NCBI RefSeq assembly: GCF_017355915.2
Contig: NZ_JAFEUV020000020.1
Span: 1 to 64,000, forward strand
Direction of reading: 5' to 3'
DNA: 64,000 nucleotides
Source: Telluribacter roseus
GTDB lineage: Bacteria > Bacteroidota > Bacteroidia > Cytophagales > Spirosomataceae
Each line of letters starts with the position of its first letter. Position 1 is the stretch's first letter. Below are positions 60,895 through 64,000 of the stretch, in pieces. The notes beneath the pieces are model-generated. The model ran no database searches, was not told the DNA's origin, and saw only the letters and a list, made by a program, of their open reading frames with translations. The position numbers and the translations under genes are program-made.

Positions 60895-61302
60895 CTACTG
60901 CTTTTCTATCCGGTGTGATAGGGTAACCAGTAGTTCTGAAGTGATGGGCTTAGAGACAAAGTCTAGTACACAGGCATACTGGGCGGCTTTTTGCTTATCC
61001 TCCGGATTAATCGTGGAGGATACTATAAATACCCTGGTGTCAGGAAACTGAACATAGTAGGTCTGCATGAAATTATCCAGAAACTCCCAGCCGCCCATCA
61101 CCGGCATATCCAGATCCAATAGTACCAGGTGGGGATAGGATTGATTCCCCTGTTCCTCTGCCAGTTGCTGATAGTAATCCAGGGCCTGTTGTCCGTTGGT
61201 AGCGGTATGTACCTCCGTGGCAAAAGCGGCCTTGTTACTGGCCAGTCGGAAGATCAGCTGAGCCGTTACATCATCATCTATATATAGTACCTGATTGATC
61301 AT
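60895..61302 (-). CDS. Single-domain (CheY-like) response regulator
   Basis: A 135-residue receiver with acidic residues IDDDV, phosphoacceptor Asp63 in LVLLDLDMPVMGGWEF, Ser/Thr in IVSSTINPED and Lys in FVSKPI. No output domain, so it works in a phosphorelay or by protein contact. It starts 4 bases after the stop of the kinase at 61307 and is almost certainly its partner; it could also serve the kinase at 58383. Confidence 0.92.
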   Translation of the reverse strand: MINQVLYIDDDVTAQLIFRLASNKAAFATEVHTATNGQQALDYYQQLAEEQGNQSYPHLVLLDLDMPVMGGWEFLDNFMQTYYVQFPDTRVFIVSSTINPEDKQKAAQYACVLDFVSKPITSELLVTLSHRIEKQ

Positions 61303-61306
61303 AGAA

Positions 61307-63961
61307 CTATTGTTTTTTAAAGGTTATGATGAAGCTGGTACCTTCATTTACCTTACTTTCTACCTGGATACTGCCTCCCAATGACTCAATCTGCGATTTG
61401 ATCAGATACAAGCCAAACCCCTTGCTGTTGGGCCGGTCGTGGAAGCGCTGGTAAAGCCCGAACAACCGGTTTCCGTAGCGCTTCAGGTCTATACCTATAC
61501 CGTTGTCACTAAATACTAGTTGTATACCATTTTCTATCTCCCGTGTTGTGATGCTGATCTTTAACTTTCGGTCGTAGGAGCGGTACTTGATGGAGTTTGA
61601 CAGCAGATTCAGGAATATACTTTCAATATAGGATCGATCGTAGTTCACAACCGGCACCTGGGTATCATCAAAGGAGACATCAGCCTGTGCTTCAACCAGT
61701 GCTATACTGAGCTGATTCGTGATCTTGTCAAAAACCTCCCGCAGTCTGATGGGCTCCCCGCTTTTGGAGTGACTACTCTTGATAATCAGTATATCCGTAA
61801 GATCATTGATTGTGTTGTTGAGGGCATTGGTAGAGGTCTGCAAACCAGTAATAAGTTCGGCCAGCAACGGATTCTCAACCGGTATATCCTGCATCAGGTC
61901 CAGCAGTCCGATCAGGTTGGAGAGCGGAGCCCTGAAGTTATGGGAGGTGATAAAGGTAAACTGCCTCAAGTCATTATTGGTCAGGGTTAGCTCCCGGATT
62001 AGATCTTCCCGCTCCTGGGCCTGCTGTATACGCTGGGTAATGTCCCGGGCATTAACAACAATGCCCCCCACAGCGGGGGAATCTAACAGATCCGTGGCTA
62101 CAGTTTCTATCCAGCGGTACTTTTGTTGGGCATCCAAAAAACGGAATGGGTCCAGCTTCATCTGCTTGACCGACCCAAGTAACAGAAAGTACTGAAAAAC
62201 CCATTCCCGGTCTTCCTCGTGGATAAAATCAAATACGTTTTTGCCAATGAGGAATTCAACAGGAATACCTAAGATCTGCTCAATGGTAGGACTCACGTAG
62301 GTAACGTTCCCTTCCTGGTCCAGAATACCAATCATATCTACGCCTTCCTGCACCAGCGCCTTAAAGCGCTGCTCGCTTAGCTCAAGTGCCTGCTTGTCCT
62401 TTATCCTCTCGGTTACATCCTTGAAATAAATGGATAATCCATCCTCCGAAGGATAGGCCGTCACCTCCAGCCAGGCCTGAATAGATGGCAGGTATTCCTC
62501 AAAATGAACGGGTTCCTGCTCCACCAGCGCCCTTTGATACTCGGAGTAGAACTTCAGAGAGATCGCTTCCGGAAATATATCCCAGATACTTGTACCGACC
62601 GCTGTTTCTTCGGTAATACCCAGGATTCGTTCGGCCTCCGGATTACAGTAGGTGATTTTCCACTCCTTATCCAGTACACCAAACCCATCCGTAATACTCT
62701 CCAGGATGGTTCTGGTCTTTTGTTCCTGCAAATTTAGCTGCTCTTCGATGCGTTTTCTTTCGGTGTTGTCGCGCGCAACACAGTAGAAAACCTCTTCCTT
62801 AGCTTCCCAACGGGCACTCCAGGCCATGGGTACCAGGCTTCCATCTTTACGCACATAGCTGTTTTCGAAGTTGTATAATTGCTCCCCTGCCACTAAGCGC
62901 TCAGTGGCGCGGATGGTTTTTACCTGATCCTGTTTGCTGACCAGGTTCAGAAACGTTACCCCCTGGAGTTCCTCGGGGTCATAGCCCAGGATGTTGCGGC
63001 AGGCCCGGCTGACCTGGATAAACCTGCCTTCCGGATCAATCGTACAGATCATATCCAGGGAGGCATCCAGGATATTCTGCTTTTCCTGCAGGGCTTTCTG
63101 CGTCAGGAGCCAGTTTTTTTCTTTCTCTGTAATATCCTGGTGCTTGACCACTACCTGAGTAATGAGGCCATCAGCAAGCACGGGTGTAACGCGGGCTCTG
63201 AACCAGCGCTGCTGGGTGGGAGAATGGCAGGGGTAATCAAGGGTGAACTCCGTAAGCTTCCCCCGTAGGACTTTATCGATACCTTCTGCTATCTGTATTG
63301 CTTCGTCTTCACCGGATTGCCGACATATCAGCAGATAGTTACTACCGACAAAGCCAGTAGTGGGACCTCCATTGTCGGCGCTGAATTTGCGCCAGGCTTC
63401 ATTGACGGTGATAATGTTTCCTTTTGGATCCAGTACCGCTATATGCGCTGATAGATTATCCAGTATAAGCTCCTGAGCCATCCCTCCCGTACCCATAGTT
63501 TCGGGCTCGGCCTGAATGGTTTCTGTACAGGTAACCAGTGCACCCGCTGGTTTTCCAGTATCACCAAAAACGGGGCTATAGCTAAAGCTAATCTTACCCG
63601 CGGGTATCAGCAGCTTGCTCCAGCCGAGCAGGTCCTCCTGGCTTTGTACCGCTGTACCTGTTGTCAGCACCTGTTCAAGCAGCGGAACCAGATCCGGGCA
63701 TAGGTCCACAGCGGATGAACCAATGGACACAGGACGCCTGGCATAGTACGCATCGTTTAAGAAACAGAACTGCTCCTTCCCCCAGAACAGAAGCATTGGC
63801 TGCGGGCAGTTAAGTACAATGCTTAAGGTAGTCAGCAGGCTTCTGGACCATTGATCAAGACTACCTAATGTAGTACTGTCCCAGGGGTAACTACGAATAA
63901 GCTTACCCGTATCTCCACCTGCTGGTAAGAGGTGTTCAGAGGATAATAGTTGTGTACTCAA
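61307..63961 (-). CDS. Multi-PAS sensor histidine kinase with cognate response regulator downstream
   Basis: An 884-residue soluble kinase. The N-terminal 160 residues resemble a degenerate PAS/GAF-like sensor (LDQWSRSLLTTLSIVLNCPQPM). About four PAS domains follow (about 165-285, 290-405, 415-530, 535-655, with PAC-type ends such as VVKHQDITEKEK, CVARDNTERKR, VVNARDITQRIQQ). HisKA carries phospho-His674 in FITSHNFRAPLSNL and HATPase_c ends the protein (NLLSNSIKYRS, DNGIGID, GFGLYLIKSQ). It is translated just before the CheY-like protein. The upstream promoter would lie at the window edge. Confidence 0.9.
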   Translation of the reverse strand: MSTQLLSSEHLLPAGGDTGKLIRSYPWDSTTLGSLDQWSRSLLTTLSIVLNCPQPMLLFWGKEQFCFLNDAYYARRPVSIGSSAVDLCPDLVPLLEQVLTTGTAVQSQEDLLGWSKLLIPAGKISFSYSPVFGDTGKPAGALVTCTETIQAEPETMGTGGMAQELILDNLSAHIAVLDPKGNIITVNEAWRKFSADNGGPTTGFVGSNYLLICRQSGEDEAIQIAEGIDKVLRGKLTEFTLDYPCHSPTQQRWFRARVTPVLADGLITQVVVKHQDITEKEKNWLLTQKALQEKQNILDASLDMICTIDPEGRFIQVSRACRNILGYDPEELQGVTFLNLVSKQDQVKTIRATERLVAGEQLYNFENSYVRKDGSLVPMAWSARWEAKEEVFYCVARDNTERKRIEEQLNLQEQKTRTILESITDGFGVLDKEWKITYCNPEAERILGITEETAVGTSIWDIFPEAISLKFYSEYQRALVEQEPVHFEEYLPSIQAWLEVTAYPSEDGLSIYFKDVTERIKDKQALELSEQRFKALVQEGVDMIGILDQEGNVTYVSPTIEQILGIPVEFLIGKNVFDFIHEEDREWVFQYFLLLGSVKQMKLDPFRFLDAQQKYRWIETVATDLLDSPAVGGIVVNARDITQRIQQAQEREDLIRELTLTNNDLRQFTFITSHNFRAPLSNLIGLLDLMQDIPVENPLLAELITGLQTSTNALNNTINDLTDILIIKSSHSKSGEPIRLREVFDKITNQLSIALVEAQADVSFDDTQVPVVNYDRSYIESIFLNLLSNSIKYRSYDRKLKISITTREIENGIQLVFSDNGIGIDLKRYGNRLFGLYQRFHDRPNSKGFGLYLIKSQIESLGGSIQVESKVNEGTSFIITFKKQ

Positions 63962-64000
63962 AGGCAGATAAGATCTCTAAAATTTGAAATGGTGTTTATA

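Overview
The window looks like chromosome of a Bacteroidota bacterium, most likely order Cytophagales (Spirosoma/Dyadobacter-like). The basis is protein content rather than any marker gene: a SusC/SusD pair driven by an ECF sigma factor and FecR, a type IX secretion (T9SS) sorting domain, SprB-like repeats, Nudix-type sugar regulators, and TAnnTTTG -7 promoter elements. I saw no rRNA, tRNA, CRISPR array or intact insertion sequence.

Layout. (1) 1-644: gene-poor, with possible relics of mobile DNA. (2) 645-1919 (-): a membrane-anchored TPR/LuxR regulator, divergent from (3) 2300-18451 (+): a tight five-gene operon of very large exported proteins. It encodes a 1907-residue Ig-like/SprB-repeat adhesin with a T9SS tag, a 585-residue predicted beta-barrel, a TANFOR-like/FN3 protein with a Lys/Glu-rich tail, a 1451-residue protein with Lys-rich linkers and terminal bulb-lectin repeats, and an FN3-type protein. 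This is the best candidate for an undescribed system: a co-expressed surface adhesion or scaffold apparatus. (4) 19093-32461 (+): a xylan side-chain and backbone degradation operon under a Nudix-family regulator (AraR/NrtR-like). It has GH95, GH43, a VOC protein, an alpha/beta esterase, five CE1 esterase modules in four genes, and a GH10 xylanase. Two identical-plan palindromes, AATTGTGT-N7-ACACAATT, lie before the regulator and before GH95 and are probably its operators.

(5) 32881-33978 (-): a class C beta-lactamase-fold serine hydrolase, then a 780-bp decayed region with a frameshifted recombinase-like HTH. (6) 34757-43055 (+): an OmpR-type response regulator, histidine kinase, small membrane protein and a complete tripartite RND efflux pump (lipoprotein adaptor, HAE1 pump, TolC-like lipoprotein). 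(7) 43410-44378 (-): an MTHFR-like TIM-barrel protein. (8) 45200-58167 (-): a SusCD locus read sigma factor > FecR > SusC (with STN signalling domain) > SusD > lipoprotein > secreted sugar-dehydrogenase/cytochrome c/CBM6 fusion > secreted ADP-ribosylglycohydrolase-fold protein. Its intergenic gaps hold strong hairpins, one of them oriented as a terminator for an antisense RNA at the susC leader. (9) 58383-63961 (-): two multi-PAS sensor kinases and a single-domain response regulator; the downstream kinase and the regulator form a two-gene unit.

Together the window is a surface-glycan and sensing region: regulated uptake and depolymerisation of plant polysaccharide, an export pump under two-component control, and a large surface scaffold operon of unknown purpose.
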